A stretch of 29,725 bases of DNA from Gnetum montanum (GCA_015680685.1 MNCI01008614.1:21468-51192); one strand, 5' to 3'; counted from the first letter of the stretch, positions 1-10,562 are shown. Numbers and translations: made by a program. Notes: a model not told the origin generated them from the sequence alone.

Positions 1-1129
1 TATTGGAACATTATTGGGAGAGATTTAGAGGCTATTATAATGCATGGGGTTCACTCATGACACCTTTTCCAAGGCCTAAAATAATATGTACATTATTCTT
101 CTTCTTAAAAAGGATCAAATTACCTCACTAGTAAATTGCAAATCAAACACAGTATGTAGTTTCCTTTACAAATTGTCCAAGATTTTGGTCTCTTGGTTAA
201 AATTGCTTCTTAATGGGCTAATGGAGAAGGATTAGTTTATCTCAAGATGGACGACTATATTTGAGAGTGTTATTACTATGCATGAAGCCATCCATTGGGC
301 TCACATTTAAGAAAAGGAAGTACGTTTCTTAAAGCTTCACTTGGCAAACAACTAGTATAAGATGGACTAGGAGGCTCTCATTATCGCTCTCAAGAGTCTT
401 GGCTTTGGTGAGTGGTTTTGCAACTTTGTTCAATATATGTTGTCCATAGTGAGATATTAGATCTTGATTAAAGATCACCAATTAAACCAATTCTCCCTTG
501 GTCGAGGCCTTCAACAAGATGATCCCCTATCTTTGTATCTGTTTGTGATCGATTGTTGTAAGCAATTTCTATAATTAGTGAAGGAAAGAAAATGATAGTG
601 CCTTTTACCCTAGTATATCATTTCACTTCACTATGTAGATGACAATGTCATTTTCTTCCAAACATCCATGCTGAAGGTGCTTAAGGTTAAACATGCATTG
701 GAAGGCTTTTGTTTAATAACCTAGTTGAAGATAAACTGGATGAAAATAGAAAATTCTTAGATGGATTATTCTATAGAATATTTCCAATTTATCACCCATG
801 TTTTCGAGTATTCTATTGAATTCCTTCTCAATATGTACTTTGGTAAACCTTTCTTCATGGAAAGGAACTAATGTCTTATTGAAAGAATGTTTTATCAAAA
901 CTTCAAAAAAGATTAACTTCATGGAAATGTATGTTTCCTTCTTTGGCTAGAAAATTAACTTTGGAAAAAATCTATCTTTCATAGCACTTTGATCTACAAT
1001 GCTCAAGTCAACACCCTCCATCACATTTCATCACCTACCAAAAGCAATCATTTTTAATTTTCTTTGGTCTAGTTTGGAGAAGTGCTAGAGATCTCACTTG
1101 GTTATATGAGAGAAAGATATTGTTACTAC
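1..1129 (+). pseudogene. LINE (L1-type) reverse transcriptase remnant
   Basis: Decayed non-LTR retrotransposon RT, readable in pieces across all three plus frames. Around 325-420 a stretch resembles the LINE block around the first catalytic Asp, followed by LKSLGFGEWFCNFVQYMLS. At 500-547 GRGLQQDDPLSLYLFVI matches the LINE motif GLRQGDPLSPYLF. At about 630-650 YVDDNVIFF matches the FADDT box. At about 895-950 LQKRLTSWKCMFPSLARKLT matches the conserved segment after the RT palm. Near 1065-1110 SARDLTW fits the following region. The usual LINE order is kept. There are many stops and several frameshifts, so it is inactive. The 5' part lies outside the window. Homology ends sharply at about 1129, where a candidate LTR begins, so the LINE appears to have been cut by a later insertion. 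The endonuclease domain and poly(A) tail are not seen here. Confidence 0.8.
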
Positions 1130-2016
1130 TGATGAGCAGCAAGGTACCCCTACACCCAACCATATAAATCACAAGCGTTCACGTGCAATCTAGTCGAATT
1201 CTGTAGACTATAGTTACTAAGTACACTCAATCTAAATAGTGTGCACGTGTTTTTCGTTCGTTGTCTTCCTAGTCCCACTTGTGGAATATAATTGTATGGT
1301 TAAGTGTGACTGAGGCATAATATTTTTATTATTTTGTGTTTTTTTTGGAATTACTCACCTAGAACAAGAATGAAAGTAAGAGTGATTAAAAATAAGAGTG
1401 ATTAATTGCTAAGTAAACTATAATCTAATCTAGCCTAACACAAGTAACCATTCCCACTTCCCGAACACATCCTAAACCTTGTGCGAACATTGCTGGGTTG
1501 TCAAATGCTAATCATTTTTGAGCTACCAAGGGTCACACGTATGCTCGAAGGGGTCATGCTTGTGTAATTTAACAATTTTCTTAATTGATCAAAATTAATT
1601 GCTGCTTAAATAACATTAATGTAAATTGTAGGAAATAACAATATGTAAATGCATAAGAAAGAAAATCTCAAGTGTTGTGAGGAATGGATCAAAGAGCTCA
1701 TCTTTATTGCCAACACAATGGTATGCTCAGGTACATCAATGCTTGAATAAAGATTTGTTCACACTTAGACCTCCTACTGTGGGCACTTGGAAAATATTCT
1801 AACTTTCAAATGGACAAACTACAAGAGCTTCACTAATGACTGCTAAAAACGTACTCCCAATTGTGTGCCTAGGTGTGGTATTCATAGACCTGGGAGTAAC
1901 CCTGCAATATCAAATGTACGATATCGCATCTTGGGCCGCAATATTGCATACTCAATATCGTGTACATGATATCGTGGCCACCCTGATATTGGAGTGATGA
2001 AAAACATGATTTATCA
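1130..2016 (-). repeat. candidate 3' LTR of the minus-strand Athila-like element
   Basis: The block starts TGATGAGCAGC and ends CATGATTTATCA on the plus strand, giving TG...CA termini within a 4-bp inverted repeat TGAT/ATCA. Read on the minus strand its 5' edge is directly preceded by a G-rich tract (candidate polypurine tract, 2017-2028). The left edge coincides with the end of LINE homology. An AATAAA lies on the minus strand near 1700-1707. The partner LTR is not in the window because the element is truncated at 27672, so the boundaries rest on termini and context only. The block contains an ATATCG-rich palindromic patch (1902-1990). Length is about 887 bp. Confidence 0.45.
1902..1990. repeat. 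ATATCG/ATATTGC palindromic patch
   Basis: Dense self-complementary words: gcaatatc (1904), tacgatatcgc (1917), gcaatattgc (1938-1947, perfect palindrome), caatatcg (1953), gatatcg (1968) and gatattgg (1985). It lies in the U3 end of the candidate Athila LTR (minus strand). Confidence 0.6.
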
Positions 2017-2028
2017 GACCCCCACGAC
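2017..2028 (-). other. candidate polypurine tract of the Athila-like element
   Basis: On the minus strand this reads GTCGTGGGGGTC immediately before the TGATAAATC start of the candidate LTR. A G-rich tract directly upstream of a TG terminus is what primes plus-strand DNA synthesis in LTR elements. It is short and interrupted by pyrimidines, so support is modest. Confidence 0.35.
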
Positions 2029-3870
2029 TAAATGAAAACTCATCCTTGAATACAGAAGAAGAGGAATAAGTCCCTTACAAAATATAATAGGGGGTGTGGA
2101 CTTATTTGACTGACATGCAGAGTGACATAGAGAAAATAGACAAATAAAAAAGTGCCCAAGCATACAATATTACAATGGTGTACAACATTGGGTGCTCATG
2201 ACAATAGGAAAGAACACCAATAGATCCAAAGAACATCAAACCCCTCTTGGTATTAGAAGAATGAGGGAGAGATAGAAGAGATCCAACAGTCATGAACAAT
2301 ATCCCATGAGTGATATGGTTGCATCCTTCTTAGTGATGATAGTCCCGCTTCTTGTCCACGCTTTGCACTACAATCACAACAAAACCAAGGATTAGTATAT
2401 ATAGTGCAACAGATAATGGATGAGTACCTTGTCTCGTTGGTTATTTTATCTAGCCAGGTAATGATTGTGATAGATTGGTTGCTTGATGTTGTTAGTGAAA
2501 AGACTAATGAATGGGTTAAATAAGAGAAGCTATTCATACAATTTAGAAAAGGCTTAACACAAGGAGTACTAGAAAGAGGGTATTCATAATAATAAAAAGG
2601 AATTCATTACAAACAGTTGTGAAGGTGCGTACAATTAGATAACATGGATGGGGTAAATAGAAAGAATTTGATTGTAACAGTGTTTAATGGTAAAGAACTT
2701 AACTTAGCCAAACCAAAAGTAAGCATAGGCCTTTTATGCCCTTGCATAACTTCAAACCAAGGTGTCCATGGGCATCCTAGATGATTAATGGTTACAAAAA
2801 GTTAAGTACAAAAACCCAAAAGTAACTAACTAAGAAACCCAACACATCAAATCAAAACATTGAATCAAAACATGAAACCAACAATGAGGTGAGACATGGA
2901 AAGCATAGATGGATGATAGAGAAAGTGGAATGGAGTTCCTAATTATCATCACATACAGCCCCTTGTGAATTTTGTGATTAATTAACTTGGTAGGATCCTT
3001 AGTCCAAATCAAAACCAATCACTTTTAGTGACTTCGCATCAACATTTTAAGGCAAGTCCATCCCTTGGGACACAAGAATGCTTCCACAAAACAACCACCA
3101 TTCTAAATTGGAGTGAAGGTAGGAAGTGAGAAAGGGCCTTAGTTAGAGGAGACAAGAAAAGTCTCATAGCCAATGCTTGTAGCCGTTTTATTTGGTCTAA
3201 GGGTTGTGCTTTGAATTTCCATGTGTTTTTTTTGAATGGGAACCACACCATGCAAACGCCCATGCATTTTTTGCATTTATTTTGTTCAAGGGATATGTAT
3301 TTTTTTGTATTTATTTTGTCCAAGGGGTGTGCTTTGAATCCTAATCTTTTTTCTTGTAATGAGGACCACACCATGTAAAGACTTATTTGACTTCATATTA
3401 TGAAATGATGCAAAATGGTGAGAAGCTTACGAGAACATTCCTGCACATAGGAAAAAAGCACAAAGAATACCGCATCCCTTTGAAGCCACACCTTATTCAA
3501 ACTTTTGATTCCTTTCCAATTTCGGAAACTACACAAGTCACCAATTTATTAAAGTTGTATTAATGAAGAAGAGATTGCACGCTTCCAAAATAAGGAAAAC
3601 CATAGAGTATATGGATGGGTGGATGATGTGGACTCACTGCCTGTTACATGAAAATAAACCACGTCCTAGTCATGAGTAACGATACTCAAAGTTAGAAACT
3701 AGACATCAATAATCAAATTACAAATAAAGCATACCACCATCGAGTAGTGTAGTACCATTGTACCTACCACCTTCTTAGCAGAAAAAGTATGGAAACACAT
3801 CAAACATAAAAAAACATATCCATAAAAGAAAGTAAAAGAGTAGATAATAAATATGGAATATATTAACATT
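2029..3870 (-). other. 3' non-coding tract of the Athila-like element
   Basis: About 1.8 kb between the integrase end and the candidate LTR. No convincing domain is seen on either strand. Minus-strand open stretches at 2253-2537 and 2102-2299 have low-complexity composition and no recognisable family. Athila elements are known for a long region downstream of pol that in some lineages holds an envelope-like ORF. I see neither a signal-peptide/transmembrane arrangement nor any other support for one here. The tract holds a roughly 120-bp direct repeat at 3192-3383. Confidence 0.5.
3192..3383. repeat. imperfect direct repeat, about 120-bp period
   Basis: The segment at about 3192-3254 (ggtctaagggttgtgctttg, then gggaaccacaccatg) recurs at about 3314-3377 (tgtccaaggggtgtgctttg, then gaggaccacaccatg). 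A partial third unit sharing the tttattttgttcaaggg core lies between them at about 3272-3300. The minus-strand translation shows the same duplication as KAHPLD and KAQPLD blocks. Confidence 0.65.
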
Positions 3871-3989
3871 AGTGTTAAACAAAAACTAAGAAAAGACCAA
3901 TAACCTTTAAAAATACAAATATGTAAAATAAAGATGTAAAACAAAGAAGATGAAAATAAAAAGTTGTAAAATCAAAAATGTGTAAAATA

Positions 3990-5230
3990 GAAAAGCTCAA
4001 AAACTGAGGAGCCACCAAAGGTGTTAGTATGGATGGCCATCTTATTTGTTGGAAGGGAGAGATTTGAAAGATTGAGTGTGGTTGTCCATTTGATGAGGTG
4101 TTTGTTACATTGGTTGGCTTGGGCTCATGGAAATGTTTTATTTGTTGAATGTTAACTAATTTTTTCTTGTTTGGGTTGTCAGGTTTGTAGATAATCACGG
4201 CCCCAAATGGAAAAGTCTCATCAATAGTGTAAGATCCTTCTCATAATGTTTGGAATTTGGTTTGTTGGGGTACATGTGTAGGATTCCAATAAAGAACCTT
4301 GTCTCTTGGTTGAAACTTTACTTTTCTTATTCTGAGGTCATGGTGTTTCTTGTTGAATGTATTATGTGTTTCATTGGATGATAGGGCCATTAATATATTT
4401 TTTTCTAGTAAGTTAAGACTCATTAATCATTTTTTCTATGCTAGACTTATATCTAGGTTAAGGTCATAGGCTGTAGAAAGTGTATAGAGCTCAGATTGGA
4501 TGGGCAATGTTGGTAATTTTTTGTACATAAGCTCATAGGGAGAATAACCTATGGGAAGCTTCCATGTGGAGCGATAGGCCCAAATGGAATCATTTAATTT
4601 AGTGCTCTAGTCCTTTGGGTATTTGCTAATGATTCATGTTAAGATTTTTGTAATCTCTTGATTAGTAACTTCAGCTTGACCATTGGCTTGGGGGTGATAT
4701 GGTGCTATGAATTTATGTTCAACCCCCAAGCATTGCATCAGCTTCCAAAAAGTAGCACCTATAAAATGAGTTCCATTATCAAAAATTAATGCATGAGGTA
4801 CACCAAACCTATTTACGATGTTTTGTTGTACAAACTGAGTAGTAGTGGTGGATGTACAATCGGTGACGGCTACTGCTTCTGCCCACTTAGTACAATAGTC
4901 AACTGTGACTATTATGTATTCCTTTCCATTGGATAAAGGTGTGATGGGATCCATAAAGTCAATGCCCCAAATGTCAAATGGTTCAAGAATTTGTATCCAT
5001 TATTGTGGTCCCTTCATTCGAGTTGTCATTCCACCATCCCTCTGGCAACAATCACAAGCACGAACGAATTAATGTACATCCTTGAAGATTGTTGGCCAAT
5101 AATACCCTACCATGAGGATTTTTATGGTCGTGCATCTCCCAACATAATGGCCCCCACAAGGACCTTCATGAATATCCTAAAGAATGCAAAGTTGTTTTGT
5201 ATCAGGAACACACCAATGTATCAGGCCATC
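3990..5230 (-). pseudogene. integrase of the Athila-like element
   Basis: Read leftward on the minus strand. An HHCC zinc region comes first (about 5200-5040: HEGPCGGHY then CDCCQR). The catalytic core follows at 4954-4634, with [17 protein letters not shown] and NGQAEV supplying the D-D-E residues, all present. A C-terminal segment follows with KFQPRDKVLYWNP (about 4300-4250), continuing in another frame with KKKLVNIQQIKHFHEP (about 4150-4100). The family joins the cDNA to host DNA. Frame changes and stops separate the zinc region, core and C-terminus, so it is a pseudogene although the catalytic triad survives. Confidence 0.8.
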
Positions 5231-5329
5231 GAGACAAACCTTGTAAATATTTTCATTAAACTCCATGAAATATTTGACCTAGTGAAGAAACTGTTATTTC
5301 TTTTTGGCGTCCAGCCCTGGTGGTAGTTC

Positions 5330-5773
5330 TTACTTAAGTAGATAAGTGAGGATGGTGTTATACCAGTTTGGTTCATCAAGCATTTGTGCATTTATAGCAC
5401 CTATAAGGAGAGATTCGTCAGGGAATTGATTAGATAAAGGGATCTCTTTCTCCTTGTTATCCCATCTTAGTTGTGATAAGTGATCCACGACCACATTTTC
5501 CCCACCTTTATGATCTACCATTGTGAGATCGAATTCCTGCAAAATCATGAGCCACCGTATGACATGGGGGTTCACTATTAGTTTGTTCATTACAAATCTA
5601 ATGGTGCTATGATCTATGTGCATAAACACTTTGTAGCCAAGCACATAGTACCTGAACTTCTCTAAAGCCAACACCACTATCATCAACTCCTTTTCTGTGG
5701 TGGTGTAGTTCAGTTGTGCACCTACGATGCTCTGGCTTGCGTAGTGAATGTAATATGTATGTTTTTTTATCAT
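5330..5773 (-). pseudogene. RNase H domain of the Athila-like pol
   Basis: A 147-residue open segment carries the signature of gypsy RNase H and its connection to integrase: YYIHYASQSIVGAQLNYTTT, EKELMIVVLALEKFRYYVLG, HIDHSTIRFVMN, RWLMILQEFDL and HKGGENVVVDHLSQL. The wording is close to what is typical of Athila elements. The domain degrades the RNA strand of the RNA-DNA hybrid. The N-terminal part of the domain lies upstream in a broken frame (about 5774-5890). It sits between RT and integrase in the normal order. Confidence 0.8.
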
Positions 5774-6720
5774 CCATCTATGTAAGCACTACCCCCACAA
5801 CATAATTTGATGCATTAGTCATCACATGAAATGCTTTGGACCAATCTAGTGCTTGAAGAATGGGAGTTTCAACAAGATTTTGCTTCAATTATTGAAATAT
5901 TGATTCACATGCAGGGGTCCAGATGAACGATGCATCCTTCTTCGTCAATTCTACCAACAGTTTGGTGATTTTGAAAAAATTCTTGATGAATTTTTGGTAG
6001 TAGCCAATATGATGAAGGAATGATTGAACTTCTTTGACTATTTTAGGTTGGTGAGTTATTCCTTGAATGACCCTTATTTTTTCATGATCCACCTCGATTC
6101 TTGCTTTTGAGATGTCATGCCCCAAGATTGTGCCTTCCTAGACCATAAGATGGCTCTTTTGCTAATTGAGTTGGAGGTTTGTTTCGACACATCTTTTTAA
6201 CACATGCTCAAGAGGTCCAGAGCTTGCTCAAATGTAGCTCTCTAGGTAGAAAAATCATCCATAAAAACTTCTACCCCACTACCGATATGTTGTTAGAAAA
6301 TGTTGAGAGCTAATCTTTGGAATGTGTGTAGGGCATTACATAGACCAAATGGCATCTGTCGATAAGCAAGAGTCCCCTAAGGAGTTGTGAACGTTATCTT
6401 TTCTTGGTCCTCTAGTGCAATTTAAATTTGGTTATAGCCACTATAACCATCAAGAAAGCTATAATAACTGTGCCCTAAAATGGTGTCCAACACTTGGTCG
6501 ATGAAAGGCAATGGAAAATGATCCTTGAAAGTTGCCATATTAAGCATCCAGGAATCAATGCATACCTGTCATTTTCCTTCTTTCTTTGGCATGATCACAA
6601 GTGGACTAACCCACTCACTATCTGCAACAGGGTAGATGAATCCCACTTTGAGGAGTTGTGCAGTCTCCTCTTTGACAATCTATTTTAATTTGGGATTCAA
6701 ACATCGCTGCGGCTATCATT
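5774..6720 (-). pseudogene. reverse transcriptase of the Athila-like pol
   Basis: Minus-strand reading with several internal stops shows the RT blocks in order: LLKVGFIYPVADSEWVSPLV (about 6660-6600), MPKKEGK, FLDGYSGYNQI (about 6450-6420), TLAYRQMPFGLCNA (about 6375-6330) and EVFMDDF (about 6275-6250). FMDDF is the Athila form of the YxDD box. HDISKARIEVDHEKIRVIQG and FLHHIGYYQKFIKNF (6125-5960) follow as the thumb/connection. Both catalytic Asp positions are present, but stops interrupt the frame at many Gln-like or Trp-like positions. Confidence 0.8.
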
Positions 6721-7230
6721 TCAGCTTGACAGTGGGGTTAGTGTATATCCTGTGCTAGCATATTTTTGGATCTATCCTAATGAGCTCAAAATATGACTAA
6801 GCAAAGGCTGCTAACCACTTTTCCACAACTTTTATCAACTTTTTCTTCTCTTCTATAGCAAGCTTGGCATTAATAATAACCAACCTTCTATTTTTCAAAA
6901 ATACGTACTCCATTCCAGCCAGTAGTGTCTTCAATTCAAGGGGCTATTATTTAAAATCATTAAGAATTTCCAAATTACCCCAATTTAAATATCATTTTTT
7001 CCTTTGGAGAGTTGGTGGTGAACTTTCTCAAGTTTATCCATACTTGTGATGTACTCATACATTAGGCCCTCAGTTGGTTCCATGCATAATGTACTACTAC
7101 TAGCATTAGTTGTCAGCCACTGGGTGCCTTTTTGTTTTGTGGCTGCTGCATACAAGCATTTTTGAATATCAGCTTCTGGTGCACACTGCTTGCATGTAGA
7201 GATAGATATTTGCTTTACTGATCATAATTT

Positions 7231-7645
7231 CTACACACAATGACACCCTGAATCATTGTACATGATACATGGAACTCTCTTCTTCTCGATCTTTTCAAAC
7301 TCATTTTCTTTTGATATCTCTAAGGAAAGATCTCTAATATCCATTTTAGAATCTATAGTACTTAGCCACACCCTTCCCATAATGATTGGAAAATCCCCCT
7401 TGTAGTTCTTCACTTTGATTACTAGGAAAATGGTGGGATATGACCACCCACAAATAGTGGTGATGATGTCTTCAACCAGTCCTAATGGAACAATGATGAA
7501 TTGGTTCACCAGTTCTAGCCAAATGTTGCTCTTCTTCAAAGGAGGAAGGTTTCACATTGTGTACATCTCATGTGAGATCAGATTAACACTAGAACCAAAG
7601 TTAAGAAGAGCTTTACAAGGTTCATTCCTAACAATTTGCAAGTAA
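7231..7645 (-). pseudogene. aspartic protease of the Athila-like element
   Basis: The active-site region at about 7625-7570 reads ALLNFGSSVNLIS, aligning with the family pattern LxDxGAS(I/V)N, so the catalytic Asp is replaced by Asn. The open segment 7539-7231 then gives PLGLVEDIITTICGWSYPTI and DFPIIMGRVWL, matching the PxGIVEDV and PxIxGRPFL blocks of Athila-type proteases. In the family this domain cleaves the Gag-Pol polyprotein. The Asp-to-Asn change is a G-to-A transition and would abolish activity. Confidence 0.7.
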
Positions 7646-8722
7646 ACTAGGGGACTCCTGGGATTGGCTAATTTTCTGGGCAAGTTACCAACTCGAATCC
7701 AATCAGATACAACATGTGTCAGTATTACAGTATGGATTCAAGAAGGATCTTGGTTTGAAGGGGACTTGATAGAGAGGAAACAGAGGAAGGTGAAGAAACT
7801 GGGTTACCAACCATTGATGTGTTTGAGGGCTTTGGTGGACTACGAGGTCAGAAGAAGGGTCTTTTCTTTGTTTGTGGTTATGACCCGCTGGATAGGTTAA
7901 CCAATTGCAAGTTAACAACCCCCTTAGCATTTCTTTGCTATGGTTGTGTAGGCAATTCACCCTGCATGGATGGAGCAGGCGATAGTTATGTAGGAGGTGG
8001 AGGAGTAGGTGCAGAAACAGGAGGTGCATAAGGGTAGTAGGTGGTATCCCTCCTTGGATAGGATGATTGGTATGTTTCAGGAGGGTAGTGGTGAGATTGG
8101 TAAGCAACAATATGATTAGAGGAGTCCCTTGGAGATGAAGGTTGTTGAACATAGTAATCGTAGGGATCTGGTTGCTAGTAAGGGTATTGCTGTCTTGGAG
8201 GTGGCAATGCCCATGATTGTGGTTGCTGCCATTGTTGGTACACTTCGTAAGGTTGTAGACAAGTTCCACTTGGGTAGTACTACTGTGGTTGGTGGAATTG
8301 TCAAGGATTGCCTTGTGGATAAGGCAATCTTTTGGGTGTTTGCCTTTGTGTAATTCATGGATGTAAGGCATACACCCCAGATTCCTGCAAGTGTGATACA
8401 ACTAGGCAACATCGCTTAGGATGTTCATACTGGCAAACATCACACCCATAATTATCATCTAAATCACTATCCATAGCCATCTCTATCGCAACTATCTTAC
8501 CTTTACCCTTAGATTTGGCACATTCTGCTTTCTTACATCTCTGACACTCTCGCTTACCACCTTACTCCTTGAACTCTTTAGCAATTTTTAAAAAAACTTG
8601 AAACCTATTATCCATGGAGTCCCATAACTAATCAACCTTGGCTGTGATTTTTGATTGAAATTTTTGGAATGACAAGGTTTTTTTATTAACCACCTCATCT
8701 TTGATGAATTCATCCTCACTAT
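7646..8722 (-). pseudogene. C-terminal half of Athila-like gag, left of the insertion
   Basis: Continues the gag frame interrupted by the Tat-like insert. From 8722 leftward it begins EDEFIKDEVVNKKTLSFQ, then a zinc-knuckle-like CDVCQYEHPKRCC (about 8445-8405; C-x2-C-x3-H-x3-C) and HLQESGVYAL. A long Gln/Pro/Tyr-rich tail extends to about 7900. In-frame stops are TAG, TAA and TGA at positions where Gln or Arg would fit. The diverged plus-strand copy at 29380-29725 shows the same order (CEICQYDHPKGCC, HLQESGVYAL), confirming the reading. Gag binds RNA and forms the particle. Confidence 0.75.
8718..8722. repeat. left target-site duplication of the Tat-like element (ACTAT)
   Basis: ACTAT immediately precedes the TG start of the 5' LTR. 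The right flank has ACTGT at 26194-26198, one transition different. Removing the element with one copy leaves the Athila gag frame continuous (RFCDS joined to EDEF), which strongly supports the exact boundaries. Confidence 0.85.
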
Positions 8723-8879
8723 TGAAACACTGTGAAAATTGCAAATCGGCCTAGGGCGAAGATTCACGATTTGGGTGAAAGTTTGTGACAGAAATCCAGA
8801 AGACAAAACAAGGCAAAGAGGCGTGCAACACCAAGTTTCCAAGTTTCTTACAAGTTCTAACCTTACTTTGTTTTCTCTC

Positions 8880-9440
8880 TTTACGCTACATTACGCAACA
8901 TAGCGTAATGTCACTCGGCGTAACTCTGCTTAATGTAGCCTGATTTCAGAAAGTAACTTGCTTCGGCGAATTCGATGAAGTTTAAGATCTAAGCAGCGTG
9001 ACATGCGACTTGTCGCATATTCTGCTAAGCCTTTTGTTCAGGGCTGAATTTACACTCCGTTACGCAAAGCAGCGTAACGAGCTTCGAGGAAGTCAAAGTC
9101 AGAGTCTAAAGAAGCGCGGCAGATTGACTTCTTCTTTTTGCAGATTGGTCGCTTTACATTTATTACTCTACGCAGCGTAAACAAGTGTAACTTGTTGTAA
9201 AGTTGACCGTTTTACGCTCTATTACGCTTTGCAGCGTAAATGAGCGTAAAATAGCTTGAATCAACTACTTCTATGATCTATTACACTCTGCCACGCTATG
9301 CAGCGTAAAAAAGTGTAATATAGCGTAAGGCCAGCTAAGGCAGTACCAAACATGCACCTGCTATCCATACGCACAATACGCTCATCAACATATCACAGTG
9401 TAATCATGAGACGGCTTTAGCAGAAGTGGTTGATAGCGTA
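8880..9440. repeat. U3 cluster of inverted TTACGC/GCGTAA words (5' LTR)
   Basis: Repeated short palindromic units such as ttacgcaacatagcgtaa (8891-8908), gttacgcaaagcagcgtaac (9059-9078), ctacgcagcgtaaac (9168-9182) and attacgctttgcagcgtaaa (9221-9240). Each could fold as a small stem-loop or act as a repeated protein-binding word. The same cluster is in the 3' LTR at about 24763-25330, where several CpGs have become TpG or CpA. Confidence 0.75.
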
Positions 9441-9570
9441 CTTTGCCCGCTTTCCCAAAAACGTGATGCGACATGACCAGTTTCAACATAAAATTTGCCA
9501 AGTCAACGACATTTTGAAAGTTTGAGACACGTGTCATCAAGGCCATGCCTTTTCCACGTAGTGCTGAACC

Positions 9571-9578
9571 TATAAATA
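9571..9578 (+). promoter_or_regulatory. TATA box of the 5' LTR
   Basis: TATAAATA followed by ctccagttggtgg. It is conserved exactly in the 3' LTR at 25451-25458. The position, about 850 bp into the LTR and downstream of the palindromic U3 block, suits the core promoter for the genomic RNA. Transcription would start about 30 bp downstream, near 9605. Confidence 0.65.
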
Positions 9579-10313
9579 CTCCAGTTGGTGGAGAAAAAAG
9601 GGATCTTCTTCCTTTTTGGCAAAGACAGAAGACATTGTTTGAGCATTAGCAGCAGGAGCGATCAGTCTTTTGGCGAAAATATAGTTCTCTTCATTGATGA
9701 TCATTAGCAGCTTTGAGCAAAAACTATCGAAGGCAAAAGGAGCACATCAGAGATCGAGGGATCATCTAGTACGGTTGGCAAGGTTTATTGATCAGGAACA
9801 TTTGATCGATAGACATCCAGACTTGACCTTTCTTACGTTCCACCTTTGGCTTACGAGGTAGACTGAGCTTCATTTTGTACTCCCTTTTGAACAATTTTCT
9901 TGTTGTTTTGTGTATGCTTCGCACAAGATAAGCGGAGTTTGCTTTTGGAACTTTGTATACAGAATACTCAATCTTCGAGTCAAAACATAGATCTTGGAAT
10001 TGCGCATCTTTCCTAACTCTGATCTTTCTTATCGTGTTGACATTGTCGTTATTTCAAGTTATTTACATTGTTTTCTACATCCTTCTATAATTCATCGAAT
10101 CAAATTGTTTCATAGAATATCTATATAATACGCATATTATCGTGATATTTGTTAATTTACTGGTTAAGTAAGTCCCTGTCTGATTGACAAGACCGTTCAG
10201 GGCACTGCAGATTCATTTTCTCCAGCACGGCCCTCGCACGGATCCATGGTTAAGACTGTGTATACAGATTTTCATTCAGTATTTTTCAGCGGCTGATGTT
10301 TTCCGTCGTTACA

Positions 10314-10562
10314 GTTTTCTGGCGCTAGAAGGAGGGCCTGAATCTCCGATCTGTATTTTACGGATAGCGCTGTAGGTGATCCGTACCCATGTTCATAAAA
10401 TGTAAACGTAATACCTCTAAGGAAGTTTACGAAATCGTGTGGTGTAGATTGGTCACAGTAACGATTCCTTTGGAATCCTACAGGGTAAAAAGCCTAATCG
10501 TAATTTTGCTTGGCCGTCACCTTTTAAATCCTTTCGTTTGGTGTCATTGACCTATCTGAGAA
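10314..10562 (+). other. 5' leader of the Tat-like element
   Basis: Untranslated leader between the LTR and the gag start. It contains the primer binding site close to its left end. No coding signal was seen. By analogy with other LTR elements it would also hold packaging signals, but none can be recognised by eye. Confidence 0.6.
10320..10338 (+). other. primer binding site
   Basis: TGGCGCTAGAAGGAGGGCC begins 6 nt after the LTR end. The leading TGG pairs with the CCA tail of a tRNA, as expected for the minus-strand primer. Ogre elements are reported to use tRNA-Arg, but I did not verify which tRNA matches here. Confidence 0.75.

Larger units (their letters stand above)
1130..8722 (-). mobile_element. 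Athila-like Ty3/gypsy element, left (3') part
   Basis: Groups the candidate LTR, polypurine tract, 3' tract, integrase, RNase H, RT, protease and gag C-terminus, all on the minus strand and in canonical gypsy order. The remainder (gag N-terminal half) lies at 26194-27672 on the other side of the nested element. The FMDDF box, the RNase H wording and the VEDI-type protease favour the Athila clade. The element is 5'-truncated, with no 5' LTR or primer binding site in the window. Confidence 0.75.
8723..10313 (+). repeat. 5' LTR of the Tat-like element
   Basis: A 1591-bp block that aligns end to end with 24623-26193. It starts TGAAACAC and ends GTTACA. The length difference of 20 is explained by a 19-nt segment at about 8757-8775 (within gattcacgatttgggtg) absent from the 3' copy, plus one base in a T/C run. 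Other differences seen by eye are mostly transitions, often at CpG. The U3 part (about 8880-9440) is packed with TTACGC/GCGTAA words in inverted pairs. TATAAATA lies at 9571-9578. Confidence 0.93.

Noticed and set aside
2029-3870. Envelope-like ORF expected downstream of Athila pol
   Set aside because: No long open frame, signal peptide or membrane helix arrangement could be supported.
4991-5326. Plus-strand open frame of 111 codons
   Set aside because: Complement of the Athila-like integrase zinc region, which reads well on the minus strand.
7703-8412. Minus-strand frame of 232 codons, His/Leu/Thr-rich, as a separate protein
   Set aside because: It is an off-frame reading of the Gln/Pro-rich gag tail. 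The true frame matches the plus-strand gag copy.
8998-9180. Open frame within the 5' LTR
   Set aside because: Short, made of the TTACGC-word region, and not preserved in the 3' LTR.
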